Shown in pieces: positions 1 to 9,361 of a stretch of 64,000 bases of DNA. The notes beneath the pieces were generated by a model, which had not been told where the DNA came from, did not search any database, and saw nothing but the letters and a program-made list of their open reading frames with translations. Both the position numbers and the translations under genes were made by a program. The number at the start of each line of letters is the position of its first letter. The first letter of the stretch is position 1. Origin of the DNA: JAIVJM01 sp963816985 (GTDB lineage Bacteria; Acidobacteriota; Blastocatellia; Pyrinomonadales; Pyrinomonadaceae); contig CAWFMF010000004.1 in NCBI GenBank assembly GCA_963816985.1, forward strand, positions 1,240,001 through 1,304,000, in the 5' to 3' direction.

Positions 1-87
1 TTTTAAAGAGGGTTCCGAGGGGCCGTCTCTCGCCGCCGTTTTATCTTCTTTAAGACCGGGTAGGATTCGGGGGGTTCTGATTGTCTT

Positions 88-363
88 ATGAGCGAAAAAA
101 ATAGAATGCTGAACGACGTGGCGCCGGGCGAGGAGCAGTGGCCGGGGATAGATTCGCGGTACCGGCTCATCATCGTCGCCGCCATGAGGGCCAAGCAACT
201 CCAACGCGGCGCACACCCGCGCATCGTCGCCGACCCGCGCAAGCGGAGGAATACGAGCATCGCCATCGAAGAGACCAAACTCGGTCTCGTCCCTTTCACC
301 AGCGTCAACGGGGCGGGCGTTAAGGACGGCGGCGAAGGCGACGCGCCCCCCGACAATTCCTGA
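88..363 (+). CDS. rpoZ: RNA polymerase omega subunit
   Basis: This 91-residue protein is the omega subunit, which helps fold and assemble the beta-prime subunit of RNA polymerase. The central part (about residues 23-71) has the Rpb6/omega pattern: SRYRLIIVAAMRAKQL followed by a basic stretch and a TSIAIEE segment. The C-terminal 20 residues are acidic and Gly-rich and carry no recognisable motif. ATG 88 gives the usual family length. Only a run of G at 69-74 precedes it, so the ribosome site is weak. Two small same-strand genes follow closely and may be cotranscribed. Confidence 0.9.
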   Translation: MSEKNRMLNDVAPGEEQWPGIDSRYRLIIVAAMRAKQLQRGAHPRIVADPRKRRNTSIAIEETKLGLVPFTSVNGAGVKDGGEGDAPPDNS

Positions 364-388
364 CGCGAGTCATTCGGAGCCGTCAAAG

Positions 389-631
389 ATGGACAAACTA
401 CGAGTCTATGTCAGCCCCGGAAGCGCGCACACGAACGGCGGGCAGAGGGTCTTCTACAGCCGCCGCGAGAGCGGCCCGTATTACCGCTGGCGCTTCGAGG
501 AGGAACAGGGGCGCTGGCACAGCTCGCGCGTCAACCCGCAACTCCCGACGCTCAAGGAGCTGTGCCTCGCGAACTGGAAAATCGTGCCGCCCGCGTTGCA
601 GGAAAGACTCGACGAGCACTATCTCGCGTAG
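389..631 (+). CDS. Small hypothetical protein (80 aa)
   Basis: I do not recognise this protein. It is 80 residues, soluble, and rich in Arg, Tyr and Trp, with a YYRWRF motif near residue 32 and no signal peptide or membrane segment. It starts 25 bases after the rpoZ stop with GGAG ten bases ahead of the ATG. Its high third-position GC and tight spacing between two coding genes support it being real. It probably shares a transcript with rpoZ. No function is assigned. Confidence 0.6.
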   Translation: MDKLRVYVSPGSAHTNGGQRVFYSRRESGPYYRWRFEEEQGRWHSSRVNPQLPTLKELCLANWKIVPPALQERLDEHYLA

Positions 632-670
632 AGCATTCCGGCGCGAGGCGCGAGCACGGAGAGAATTATT

Positions 671-1054
671 ATGACCGCCAACTGGACTGACAAGCCCTTC
701 ACCGCCAGATTTGTCGAGGCCGAGCCGAACCTCGTCTTGGAGTTGACGAACATGACGGAGCAGACGCTCAAGAGCGTCGAGATTCTGACCATCTTCCTGA
801 AGGACGAAGAGACTCCGGGCGGCGGCCCTTCGCGGGCTCACATTAAATTCGGGGCCGTCAAGTCCATCCGCCCGAAAGAGAAGGTCGTCTTCACCCACCG
901 CACATGGATTGACGGCAAACCGTCCGACCTTCATCAAGCTCAACTGGAACGGCTGCAAGTCAGGGAGGGCGAAGTCAAACCCTACGTGCTCGACATCTCT
1001 TGGGAGGACGAGGACGGAAGGTCGCAATTCCTTCGAATACCCGTGGGACACTGA
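671..1054 (+). CDS. Hypothetical protein (127 aa), beta-rich
   Basis: This is an unrecognised 127-residue protein without signal peptide or membrane segments. Alternating hydrophobic and charged residues throughout (for example LVLELTNMTEQTLKSVEIL) suggest a small beta-sandwich, but that is inference. GGAGAG lies about ten bases upstream of the ATG. It is the last gene of the rpoZ cluster and is followed by a strong hairpin at 1108-1150. Confidence 0.6.
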   Translation: MTANWTDKPFTARFVEAEPNLVLELTNMTEQTLKSVEILTIFLKDEETPGGGPSRAHIKFGAVKSIRPKEKVVFTHRTWIDGKPSDLHQAQLERLQVREGEVKPYVLDISWEDEDGRSQFLRIPVGH

Positions 1055-1107
1055 CGAGCCGTTCGCGTGCCCGCGTCCGCGAGCGGGATTAAAAATTTGT
1101 GGTCTGA

Positions 1108-1150
1108 GAAACGAAGAGAGGCAGCCGCCGTGGCTGCCTCTCTTCGTTTC
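1108..1150. terminator. Bidirectional hairpin between convergent genes
   Basis: A perfect 19-base-pair stem (1108-1126 with 1132-1150) and a 5-base loop lie between the convergent genes ending at 1054 and 1173. The stem is A-rich at its 5' base and T-rich at its 3' base, so it can act as an intrinsic terminator in both directions. Confidence 0.8.
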
Positions 1151-1172
1151 TGACTTAACTACACGCGCTGTC

Positions 1173-3035
1173 CTAGTCTCCGCCGCCGCCGCGAATCGGG
1201 TAGGCGAGCAGTCGCTCTTTACGCGCGACGTAGAGGAGCCCGTTGGTCTCGTCGGCGATGAAACGCTCGTCGGGGTCTGAGAGCGGGACGGCGCGCTCGG
1301 CGCGGCCCGTGTGGATGCTGACCCCCGCGAGGCCGTGGCCGCCCACCCCCTTCAAGTCTGTGTAGAAGTACATCCACTCGCCGCGCAGCGTCGCCAGTCG
1401 CTCGCGCCGCCAGAGGAAGCGCGAGAGCCTTTCGAGCTGGCGCGAAGGATCGAGCCGGTCGAGCAGTCGGTCTTGCACGTCGGGCGCGCGCCGCGCGGCC
1501 AGCTCCGCGCCCGAAGGCACGCGGACTGAGCCGCCGAGGTTGCGCGCGCGCGCGGCGAGCCCGAAGGCGCGGAAGCGACGCGCGCCGTACTCACGCGCGG
1601 AGTTTGTGGCTAAGGCTTGAAGGTTCGAGGCGGCGGTGCGCGCCGCGAGGCCGCGCAAGTTGATTGTGCCCGCCGCGCGCGCGAGCTGCGCGCCCCGGAA
1701 GACGGTCGTCGCCAGACCGCCGTAGCGGAAGTAGAGCGAGGCGGCGCGGGCCGCGACCGCCGCCACCGTCCGCAGGATGCCTCGACCGGGCGGCGGGTAG
1801 CGAGCGCGCCAGACGGCGGCCCCCGCCTGCGAATCGAAGGCGGCCAGCTCCTCGCGCCCGCCGACGACCGCGTGGCCCTGCTCGTTGAGGATGATGAAGG
1901 CCGCGCCTTTAACCTTGTGCCCGGTGCGCGCGCGCCGCTTGCCGGTCGAAGCGTCGAGCGCGATGAGGTCGTCGCGGTCGGCGACGAGGACGGTCGAAGC
2001 GTCGGGCAGGGCCAGATTGGTGATGCCTTTATCGCCGCCCTTCCAACGCCAGAGGGTCTTGCCCGTGCGCGCGTCAATCGCGCTCACGCCGTAGGGGCCG
2101 CGCTCGTCTATCTCGCCGTCTTCGAGCCGCGTGAACTGCCCGCCCGTGCGGACGTAGAGGACTCGGCCCGCGAGCAGAAGCTCAGGCGTGAGCCCCAAGT
2201 CTTTAGCCTCCCATTCGACCTCGCCCGTCCGGCGCGAGACGGCGCGCACACGGCCCCGGCCCGAAGTGTAGACGAACGCCTCGTCGGCGACGGGCTCGGC
2301 CTCGGTCAAGGCCAAGCCGTCCTCGTTGACGCGGAAGCGTTCGCGCGTGCGCTCCTTGCCCGTCCGCGCGTCGAAAGAGGTCGCGCCTTCGTAGAAGACG
2401 TAGAGCCTGCCGTCGAGGAAGGCGGGCGGGCGGTAGTTGTCGAGCGTGTACGCGACCTCGCCGTCGCCCCAGCGCGCGGGCATCAACTCGACTTCGCCCA
2501 GTTCTTCTTTCCAAAGCTCCTCGCCCGTCGAGAGATCGAAGACGTGAAGGTGCGGGCGGCGCTTGAAGCCCTTGCGGGCCTCGCCCTCGGCGTCGCGCGC
2601 GAAGACGACGGCGAGGAGGTTCGCGTCCGTCTCGACGGCGACCTGCATCACCGCGCCCTTCACCTTGTCGCCGCGCCAGATGGTGTCGCCCGTGAGGAGG
2701 TCTGCGGCCTCGACGCGCGTGCGGTCGTCCCGCTCGAAGCTCAGAAGCAGGAGGTCTGTGCCGGGGACGGGCGCGACGTCCGTCTCGCCGAGCCGCACGT
2801 CCTTGCGCCGCCAGAGCACTTCGCCCGTCGCGCCGTCCACGGCGTACAGAGACTTACTCGTCCCCGCGACGAGCACGCCCATCTCGGTCGGCAGGTAAAA
2901 GCGAATCTCGCCGTCGAGCTTCGAGGCCCACTCCACCGCTGCGGCACGCGCGACCGAAGCCGAGACGCACAGCAAGAGCGCGACCGACACGGCGAGGCGC
3001 GCGACGTTTGAACGTGTGGAAAAGATTCTGGACAT
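1173..3035 (-). CDS. Exported PQQ-like beta-propeller protein
   Basis: The protein is a secreted or periplasmic beta-propeller. From the chosen start it has a signal peptide of about 31 residues (LAVSVALLLCVSASVARA) and then at least seven blades marked by a TG-x-x-x-W pattern (DGATGEVLWRR, DLLTGDTIWRG, DLSTGEELWKE, SRRTGEVEWEA, DARTGKTLWRW). It resembles BamB/PQQ-repeat proteins, but no PQQ-binding or enzymatic residues can be identified, so a scaffold or binding role is as likely as an enzyme. An in-frame start at 3212 would add a basic 59-residue leader before the signal peptide; the start at 3035 is preferred because it puts the signal sequence first. Confidence 0.75.
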   Translation of the reverse strand: MSRIFSTRSNVARLAVSVALLLCVSASVARAAAVEWASKLDGEIRFYLPTEMGVLVAGTSKSLYAVDGATGEVLWRRKDVRLGETDVAPVPGTDLLLLSFERDDRTRVEAADLLTGDTIWRGDKVKGAVMQVAVETDANLLAVVFARDAEGEARKGFKRRPHLHVFDLSTGEELWKEELGEVELMPARWGDGEVAYTLDNYRPPAFLDGRLYVFYEGATSFDARTGKERTRERFRVNEDGLALTEAEPVADEAFVYTSGRGRVRAVSRRTGEVEWEAKDLGLTPELLLAGRVLYVRTGGQFTRLEDGEIDERGPYGVSAIDARTGKTLWRWKGGDKGITNLALPDASTVLVADRDDLIALDASTGKRRARTGHKVKGAAFIILNEQGHAVVGGREELAAFDSQAGAAVWRARYPPPGRGILRTVAAVAARAASLYFRYGGLATTVFRGAQLARAAGTINLRGLAARTAASNLQALATNSAREYGARRFRAFGLAARARNLGGSVRVPSGAELAARRAPDVQDRLLDRLDPSRQLERLSRFLWRRERLATLRGEWMYFYTDLKGVGGHGLAGVSIHTGRAERAVPLSDPDERFIADETNGLLYVARKERLLAYPIRGGGGD

Positions 3036-3385
3036 AAGACTCTCGAAATCCCTCTGCGGCTTCGACGCTGCCGCGCCCTCAAACGTGCGCCGCGTTTTTC
3101 GCGCACTCGCCGGGGAGTCGTCTGCTTGATTATCCAACGCCCTCGCGACCTCTGTCGAGAAGCGGTTCGTCGTCCGCCGTCGCCGCCGAATTTTCCGCGA
3201 GGGGAGACGCATTAGACGTTTCTTTTAGGATGCCGGGACGCGGCGCGGCGGCGCGGAACTTCACACAGCCGACGCCGGGGCGTTGTTACTTCCGGCGGGG
3301 TTCGAGTATCATTCGGGCCACTCCCCTACAGGAAATTTCGTGCGGGCCGCCGAAGGCCCGGCGGGCGCGAGCGGAGGCGGGCGCG
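3036..3385. other. Divergent intergenic region
   Basis: About 350 bases separate the divergent propeller gene and the response regulator. Both upstream frames stay open here (to 3212 on minus, to 3230 on plus), but the translations are Arg-rich low-complexity sequence typical of GC-rich DNA. I see no clear promoter hexamers or repeats. Confidence 0.4.
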
Positions 3386-3814
3386 ATGGAAGAGAGACGA
3401 GCAGCGGCGGGCAACCCGTTGGTGATGCTGGTGGAGGATTACGCCGACACGCGCGAGATGATGCGGCGCGTGCTGGAGTCGGGCGGCTGCCGCGTCCTTG
3501 AGGCCGCCAACGGTCAGGAGGCCATCGAGCTGTCGCAGCGCGAACGCCCCGACCTCATCCTCATGGACTTGAACATGCCCGTGCTCGACGGCTTCACGGC
3601 GACCCTGCGCATCCGCGAATACGAGACGACGCGCGACGTGCCCGTCATCGCCGTCACGGCCTTCGACACGGCTGAGTTCCGCGCCGCCGCCAGCGCCGTC
3701 GGGTGCAGCGAGTACGTCGTCAAGCCGCTCGACTTCGAGCGCCTGACCTCCATCCTCAAACAGTTCCTCACGCTCTACGCCCCGCCGCTCGCGCCGAGCA
3801 AGAGCGCGGCCTGA
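3386..3814 (+). CDS. Single-domain response regulator (CheY-like)
   Basis: A stand-alone receiver domain of 142 residues. The acidic pocket (MLVEDYAD), the phosphoacceptor Asp in LILMDLNMPVLDG, the Thr of VIAVTAFD and the Lys of EYVVKPLDF are all present, so it should accept phosphate from a histidine kinase. There is no output domain; it must act through protein contacts. ATG 3386 is chosen over upstream in-frame starts because GGAGG lies at 3373-3377. No kinase is adjacent; the nearest is at 46.4 kb. A terminator follows at 3849-3878. Confidence 0.85.
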   Translation: MEERRAAAGNPLVMLVEDYADTREMMRRVLESGGCRVLEAANGQEAIELSQRERPDLILMDLNMPVLDGFTATLRIREYETTRDVPVIAVTAFDTAEFRAAASAVGCSEYVVKPLDFERLTSILKQFLTLYAPPLAPSKSAA

Positions 3815-3848
3815 CGCGCCACGGCGCACGTCAATTACAGAATTGAAG

Positions 3849-3878
3849 AAGGGCGGCCCAACTCAGTTGGCCGCCCTT
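3849..3878 (+). terminator. Rho-independent type hairpin
   Basis: AAGGGCGGCC at 3849-3858 pairs with GGCCGCCCTT at 3869-3878 across a loop of 10 bases that can itself add an AAC/GTT pairing. It lies 35 bases after the response-regulator stop, with only a short T-rich tail. Confidence 0.65.
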
Positions 3879-4051
3879 ACTTCATCCCCTTGAAACCTTC
3901 CCCGTGCTCGTTAACCACGACTGTTCTTTACAAACGGCGTGCCACCCGCCGAAGCCTCCGGCGGCCCGTAAACGGCACACTTCGCCGTCACTTTCAGTCC
4001 GAAGCCTGTACGAAATCGTCACCCCCCGACGGGTATTGTATGAAGGCCGTA

Positions 4052-4324
4052 CTAACTTTCGTCGCCGCCGAAAATCGTGTCGCCCGTCGGGGCCGTGCCC
4101 GTGCCGCCCGTGTTTTCAAACACGCCGCCGGCCCCGGCGTGCGTCGAGGTCGCGCCCGTGATATCGCCCGTCTCTTCGACGCCGGTGTCGCCCGTGGACG
4201 GCGCGCCGGAGTCGGCGAGGCCGCCCTTGCCCACCTTGTCCGTCCCGCCCGTGATACCTGCGCCGCCCGCGCCCGCCGAATCATCCCCGCCGCCCTGTAC
4301 GCCCGTCTCTCTCTCTTCAGCCAT
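4052..4324 (-). CDS. Small Gly/Thr-rich acidic protein (90 aa)
   Basis: This is an unrecognised 90-residue protein of low complexity, about one third glycine, with many Thr, Ala, Asp and Glu and no cysteine. Patterns such as TGGTDK, STGDTG and TGDTI recur loosely. It has no signal peptide. It is called a gene because GAAGGAG sits nine bases upstream of its ATG, in a clean gap between flanking genes. The sequence looks intrinsically disordered; the function is unknown. Confidence 0.55.
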   Translation of the reverse strand: MAEERETGVQGGGDDSAGAGGAGITGGTDKVGKGGLADSGAPSTGDTGVEETGDITGATSTHAGAGGVFENTGGTGTAPTGDTIFGGDES

Positions 4325-4455
4325 CTCGGTCTGCTCCTTCGTTACGGAAAAAGTTTTGAACTTGCTTCGACCCGCCCGATTGTTCACAATAAACACCCCG
4401 TCAACGTTTACGCAAACGTCGCTCTTGCAGCAGCAAAAATCTTCCCGGAGAACTG

Positions 4456-7182
4456 ATGATGCTCTGGCGCACTCTTTTCATGCTCTCCCTCTCGCTTCTG
4501 GCGTGCGGCGTGGCCGCCGTCGCCGTCGAGCCCACGCAGTTGCGGACGCCTGAGCCGGGCGTCCCGCGCGAGCTGGCGCGCCACCGCGCCGAGCACTACC
4601 GAGACGTGCGCTACGCGCTCGACGTTCGACTCAAGCCCGGCGCGGAGATGTTGGAAGGCTCCGTCAAAATCACGGTCACGCTCGACGCCTCGGCGGGCGA
4701 CCTCGTGCTCGACTGGCGCACGTCGAAGAAGGAGGACGCCGCCGCGCGCGTCTCCGGCATCAAGGCCAACGGCCAGCCCCTCACGGACGCGCGCATCGCC
4801 GACGAGCACATTGTCATCCCGCGCTCGCACTTGAAGGCGGGCGCGAACACGGTCGAGATGAACTTCTCCTCGCCCATCAGCGCTTCGGGCAGCGCGCTGA
4901 CGCGCTACCTCGACCGCGAGGACAACTCCGAGTACGTCTACACGCTCTTCGTCCCCTCGGACGCGAGCACCGCCTTCCCCTGCTTCGACCAGCCCGACCT
5001 CAAGGCGCGTTTCAGCCTCATGGTCACCGCGCCGGGGACGTGGAAAGTCATCTCCAACACCGACGCCGTCGCCCGGACGGTCACAGAATTCGTGAACCAG
5101 GGGCCGGTCGCGCGCCACAGCTTCGACGAGACGGAGCCCATCAGCACCTACGTCTTCGCCTTCGCCGCCGGGCCGTTCGAGGAGTTCAAAGACGACGCCT
5201 CTCAACATGGCACGCGCCTCTACGTCCGCAAGTCGAAGGCCGAGGCGGCGCGCAAAGAGTTAAAGGAAGTCTTCCGCCTCAACCGCGAGGGCATAAAATT
5301 CTTCGAGGGCTACTTCGCGCGCCCCTTCCCCTTCCCGAAATACGACCTCGTCATCCTCCCCGAATTCCCCTTCCGCGGCATGGAGCACGCGGGCGCGACC
5401 TTCCTCCGCGAAGAGACCATCGTCTTCCCCTCCGACCCTACGTCGAACGACCTCTGGTCGCGCGCCGACGTGATGCTGCACGAGGCGGCGCACCAGTGGT
5501 TCGGCGACCTCGTAACGATGCGCTGGTTCGACGACCTCTGGCTCAAGGAGGGCTTCGCGACCTTCATGGCGAGCAAGGCCATTGACGAGCTGATGCCGGA
5601 GTTCGACGCGTGGAAAGTTTTTTACTTGCGCACCAAGCCGCTCGCCTACGAGACGGACGCGACGAAGGGGACGACGCCCATCTTTCAGGAGATTGCGAAC
5701 CTCTCGGCGGCCAAGTCCGCCTACGGCAACATCGTCTACCGCAAAGCGCCCTCGATGCTCCGGCAGGCCGAGTTCTACCTCGGCGCGAGCGAGTTCCAAG
5801 CGGCTGTCCGGCTCTTCCTCAAAGAGCACCCTTACTCGAACGCCGAGTGGGCCGACCTCGTGCGCGCCTTCGAGCGCGCTTCGGGGAGAAAACTCGGAGC
5901 ATGGGCCGACGCGTGGGTCAAGCGGCGCGGGATGCCCGACGTGCGCGCCGTTTGGACGACGGACGCGCGCGGGCGAATCAGGCGGCTCACGCTCTCGCAG
6001 CGCGACGTGCTCAGAGAGGGCGGCGCGTGGCCGATGCGCGTCCGCGTGCTGCTCGCCGGACGCGGCGGCGCAACGCCCGAAGTCCTGAACGTCACTTTAA
6101 ATGGCGGCGGCGAGACCATCGTCAGTGAGGCCGTCGGCAAACGCCGCCCCGCCTTCGTCTTCGCTAATCATGAAGACTACGGCTACGGCCTCTTCCTGCT
6201 CGATGATGAAAGCCGTGCCGAAGTCCTCAAAAGTATCGGCGCGGTTGAAGACGACTTCCTGCGCGCGCTCCTCTGGGGATCGCTCTGGGACAGCGTGCGC
6301 GAGGCGGAACTTCCGCCCTCTGACTTCATCGAGCTCGCCGTCCAACACGCCGCGCGCGAGCGAGACGACGTGACGCTCCAGTTCATCCTCGCGCGCGTGC
6401 AGACGGCGTTCACGCGCTACCTCTCCGTCGCGCAGACCGTCCGGCTCGCGCCCCGGCTCGAAGCGATGCTCCGCGAGCGGATGATGAACGCCGAGACCCT
6501 GGGCCTGCGCATCACCTACTTCCGAACCTTCCGCGACGTGGTGACGACCGCCGAAGCGCGACAGGAACTCATCAACATTCTGTCGGGCGAGACGAAAGTG
6601 CCGGGCATGAACTTGCGCGCGCGCGACCGCTTCGACATCGCACGCGCTCTGATGTCGGGCGGCGACGGGCGCGCGCCTCAGCTCTTAGCCAAGTTGAGCG
6701 ACGAGGAGAAGTCGGACGACGCGCGACGCTACGCCTACGCGGCGGGCGCGGCGTGGCCCGACGGCGCGGTCAAGCGCCGCTACTTCAATCAATACCTCGG
6801 CGACAAGGACTTGGCCGAGAGCTGGATAGAGGCGAGCTTCGTCCCCTTCAACGCGCCGCGACAGACCGAGCTGACGCGCGAGTACCTCGAACCGGCGCTC
6901 CGGGAACTTCCCGCGCTCAAGCGGACGCGCAAGATTTTCTTCGTCAACGGCTGGCTCGCCGCCTTCATCGGCGGCCAGTGCAGCGACGACGCGCTCGCAA
7001 TCGTCCGCGACTTCCTCGCACGCGAGCAGACGCTCGACCGAGACCTGCGGCTCAAAGTCCTCGAAGCCGTGGACGGCGTTCGAGCGCTGCGTCCGCGTCC
7101 GCTCGAAGTACGCCGCCGAAGCGCACGCCCCCACGCGCCCCGCGTCGTGATAAACTTGAACGCAGACACCCTCTCCGTTTGA
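4456..7182 (+). CDS. M1 family zinc aminopeptidase, exported
   Basis: A 908-residue gluzincin aminopeptidase that removes N-terminal residues from peptides. It begins with a signal peptide (LFMLSLSLLACGVAAVAV). The exopeptidase motif appears as GMEHAG near residue 309. The zinc site HEAAH lies near residue 341, with the third ligand Glu in WLKEGFA about 19 residues on. The C-terminal ~350 residues form the helical domain (ERAP1_C-like). GGAG at 4447-4450 precedes tandem ATGs at 4456 and 4459; either may be used. The signal peptide suggests periplasmic peptide scavenging. Confidence 0.93.
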   Translation: MMLWRTLFMLSLSLLACGVAAVAVEPTQLRTPEPGVPRELARHRAEHYRDVRYALDVRLKPGAEMLEGSVKITVTLDASAGDLVLDWRTSKKEDAAARVSGIKANGQPLTDARIADEHIVIPRSHLKAGANTVEMNFSSPISASGSALTRYLDREDNSEYVYTLFVPSDASTAFPCFDQPDLKARFSLMVTAPGTWKVISNTDAVARTVTEFVNQGPVARHSFDETEPISTYVFAFAAGPFEEFKDDASQHGTRLYVRKSKAEAARKELKEVFRLNREGIKFFEGYFARPFPFPKYDLVILPEFPFRGMEHAGATFLREETIVFPSDPTSNDLWSRADVMLHEAAHQWFGDLVTMRWFDDLWLKEGFATFMASKAIDELMPEFDAWKVFYLRTKPLAYETDATKGTTPIFQEIANLSAAKSAYGNIVYRKAPSMLRQAEFYLGASEFQAAVRLFLKEHPYSNAEWADLVRAFERASGRKLGAWADAWVKRRGMPDVRAVWTTDARGRIRRLTLSQRDVLREGGAWPMRVRVLLAGRGGATPEVLNVTLNGGGETIVSEAVGKRRPAFVFANHEDYGYGLFLLDDESRAEVLKSIGAVEDDFLRALLWGSLWDSVREAELPPSDFIELAVQHAARERDDVTLQFILARVQTAFTRYLSVAQTVRLAPRLEAMLRERMMNAETLGLRITYFRTFRDVVTTAEARQELINILSGETKVPGMNLRARDRFDIARALMSGGDGRAPQLLAKLSDEEKSDDARRYAYAAGAAWPDGAVKRRYFNQYLGDKDLAESWIEASFVPFNAPRQTELTREYLEPALRELPALKRTRKIFFVNGWLAAFIGGQCSDDALAIVRDFLAREQTLDRDLRLKVLEAVDGVRALRPRPLEVRRRSARPHAPRVVINLNADTLSV

Positions 7183-7219
7183 CTCTCCGCCTGTTTGAAT
7201 TGTGAAGGAGTCCGTCGAG

Positions 7220-7804
7220 ATGACGACCGAAGTTTTAGAGCACGCCGCCGAGACCCTCACGCGCCGCCGCGCCAGCCTCGAAGAGTTCTGGGCGCTGCCG
7301 GAATCCATGCTCCACGTCGAGTACGTCAACGGAGAGATCGTCATGGCCCCCACAGCTACCGTTCCTCATCAAAGAGTGGTACGGAGACTTTCCCACGTCC
7401 TTCAACAGTTCGTCGAAGAGAACGACTTGGGCGAAATCTTCCTCTCGCCTCTGGACGTTGTGCTGCCGAGCGGCGATGTTGTGCAACCTGACCTCTTTTA
7501 CCTGACGGCTGAAGAGACTGAGCATGTGATGGAAGCCAAGCGCGTGCACGGCGCTCCTTCGTTCTTGGTGGAGATTCTTTCGCCGGGCTCGATTAAGCAC
7601 GACAAGGTGACGAAGCGAAATCTGTACGAGAAGAACGGAGTGAGTGAGTATTGGATAGTTGACTTGAACGCGAAGAGCATCACGCAGCTCTTGCTGCGCA
7701 AGAAGCATTACGCGTTGACTGAGCACGGAGAGGCCGACACTATTCGCGGTTCCGTGCTGGCGGGTTTCGAGTCGAACGTCGGCGAGCTGTTGGGGTTGAA
7801 GTGA
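7220..7804 (+). CDS. Uma2 family (DUF820) PD-(D/E)XK nuclease-like protein
   Basis: A 194-residue member of the Uma2/DUF820 family, which has a restriction-endonuclease fold. The catalytic elements are visible as QPDLFYL, then FLVEILSPGS, then KRNLYEKNGVSEYWIVD. The biological role of this widespread family is not established. An in-frame GTG at 7202 exists, but AAGGAG at 7205-7210 lies at proper distance only for ATG 7220. Its codon use is less GC-rich at wobble positions than its neighbours, which fits the mobility of the family. Confidence 0.85.
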   Translation: MTTEVLEHAAETLTRRRASLEEFWALPESMLHVEYVNGEIVMAPTATVPHQRVVRRLSHVLQQFVEENDLGEIFLSPLDVVLPSGDVVQPDLFYLTAEETEHVMEAKRVHGAPSFLVEILSPGSIKHDKVTKRNLYEKNGVSEYWIVDLNAKSITQLLLRKKHYALTEHGEADTIRGSVLAGFESNVGELLGLK

Positions 7805-7880
7805 GGTGAAAGTAATTTTCAAGACTCTCGTCCGCCGCGTTTTGTCGCACGTGGTTTTGTTTGAGGGGGAAGTTTCGGAG

Positions 7881-8633
7881 ATGGGGAATCCTCGCGCGAT
7901 TCGCGTCGTCACTTACAACGTGCACAAGTGTCAGGGCCTGGACAGGCGCGTGCGGCCCGCGCGCATCGCGGCGGTGTTGCGCGAGACGGACGCCGACATC
8001 ATCGCCTTGCAGGAGGTCGTGAGCGCCGAGTCGGACGCCGGGCGCGAGGCGCATCAGGCGCGCTTCATCGCCGAGGAGTTGGGCTACGAGTTCCGCATCG
8101 GCGAGAACCGCAAGCACAAGGGCGGGGCCTACGGCAACGTCGTCCTGAGCCGCCTGCCCGTCGAGCAGAGCCGCAACTACGACATCACGTGGCGCGGGCG
8201 CGAGCCGCGCGGGTGTCTCCGCGTGGACGTGAAGCTCGGCGAGGAGGAAGGCTCGCCCGTCCTCCACCTCTTCAACGTTCACCTCGGCACGGCCTTCGTC
8301 GAGCGGCGGCATCAGGGGCGCAAGCTCGTCGGCGACGGTATCCTGCGCGACTCGGATTTGGCGGGGCCGCGCGTCGTCTTGGGCGACTTCAACGAGTGGA
8401 CGCACGGGCTCGCCTCGCGCCTCTTAGGCGAGGAGCTGTGCAGCGCCGACGTGCGCCAGCACCTGCGGACGCGCCGCACGTATCCGGGCGCGTTTCCGCT
8501 CATGCACCTCGACCACGTTTACCACGACCGTTCGCTTGAGCTTGAACGCCTGAGCCTCCACCGGAGCCTCACGGCGCTCGTCGCCTCAGACCACCTCCCG
8601 CTCGTCGCGGACTTCCGCGTCCGCGCGGCGTAG
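7881..8633 (+). CDS. Endonuclease/exonuclease/phosphatase (EEP) family protein
   Basis: A 250-residue metal-dependent phosphodiesterase of the EEP superfamily. The active-site blocks appear in order: TYNVHKCQG near the N-terminus, IIALQEV, the GAYGNVVLSR block, GDFNEW, LDHVYH and the C-terminal SDHLPLVADF. No signal peptide is present, so it acts in the cytoplasm; the substrate could be nucleic acid, inositol phosphate or phospholipid. ATG 7881 puts the family motif at residue 10. An in-frame GTG at 7806 would add 25 residues. Confidence 0.87.
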   Translation: MGNPRAIRVVTYNVHKCQGLDRRVRPARIAAVLRETDADIIALQEVVSAESDAGREAHQARFIAEELGYEFRIGENRKHKGGAYGNVVLSRLPVEQSRNYDITWRGREPRGCLRVDVKLGEEEGSPVLHLFNVHLGTAFVERRHQGRKLVGDGILRDSDLAGPRVVLGDFNEWTHGLASRLLGEELCSADVRQHLRTRRTYPGAFPLMHLDHVYHDRSLELERLSLHRSLTALVASDHLPLVADFRVRAA

Positions 8634-8758
8634 AAGTTTTTCCTCGCTCACGAACCTTGGGAAGTAACGCCGCCTCGCGTCCCGCCGCCCGTCCGGTTTG
8701 GCGAATTGAATCCGTCGGTGATAAAGATAGCGTAGTCCCTAAAGGAGGGGCGTGTCGC

Positions 8759-9361
8759 GTGGCATCAACCCCCGATTCCGCCGTGCCTTCGGGCGCGGGC
8801 GGCCCCACCCAGAAGGAGTTGATTCAAAACGTCGCGGTCGGCGACCAACAGGCTCTCGCCGCGCTCTACGACATGACGAGCCGGTCGGTCTACGGCCTGC
8901 TGCTCCGCATCCTCTCGGACGCGGGCGCGGCGGAAGAGGTGCTGCTCGATGTCTACACGCAGGCGTGGCGGCAGGCCGCGTCCTTCGACGCGCGGCGGGG
9001 CTCGCCGATGGCTTGGCTGACGACTATCGCGCGGAGCCGCGCCATTGACCGCATCCGGCGCGGTCGCGCCGAGCGCGAGCGCACGGAGCCCTTAGAGTCG
9101 GTCGCGCGGACGGCTTCGAGCGGCGAGGATGTCGAGGGCGGCGTGCGCGAGAGCGAGACGCGCGAGGTCGTGCAGGCGGCGCTCGCCGAACTCTCGCCGG
9201 AGCAGCGCGAGGTCATCGAGATGGCATACTACGGCGGCTACAGCCACAGCGAGATTGCCGCCGCGCGAGGGCTGCCGCTCGGCACGGTGAAGACGCGCAC
9301 GCGGCTCGGCATGATGCGGCTGCGCGAGCTTTTGGCCGCGGCACGAGGGGGGATTCTATGA
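8759..9361 (+). CDS. ECF sigma factor
   Basis: A group 4 (ECF) sigma factor that directs RNA polymerase to stress promoters. Region 2 spans roughly residues 15-90 (ALAALYDMTSRSVYGLLLRI, then WLTTIARSRAIDRIRR) and region 4 roughly 130-190 (LSPEQREVIEMAYYGGYSHS, then GLPLGTVKTRTR). The start is taken as GTG 8759 because AGGAGGGG lies at 8743-8750, eight bases away. The stop overlaps the next gene's start by four bases, the usual coupling of sigma and anti-sigma genes. Confidence 0.9.
   Translation: MASTPDSAVPSGAGGPTQKELIQNVAVGDQQALAALYDMTSRSVYGLLLRILSDAGAAEEVLLDVYTQAWRQAASFDARRGSPMAWLTTIARSRAIDRIRRGRAERERTEPLESVARTASSGEDVEGGVRESETREVVQAALAELSPEQREVIEMAYYGGYSHSEIAAARGLPLGTVKTRTRLGMMRLRELLAAARGGIL

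Noticed and set aside
1617..3011. Long plus-strand open frame (464 codons) opposite the propeller gene
   Set aside because: Arg/Val/Gly-rich translation without motifs; it mirrors a convincing minus-strand gene. Long antisense frames are expected at this GC content.
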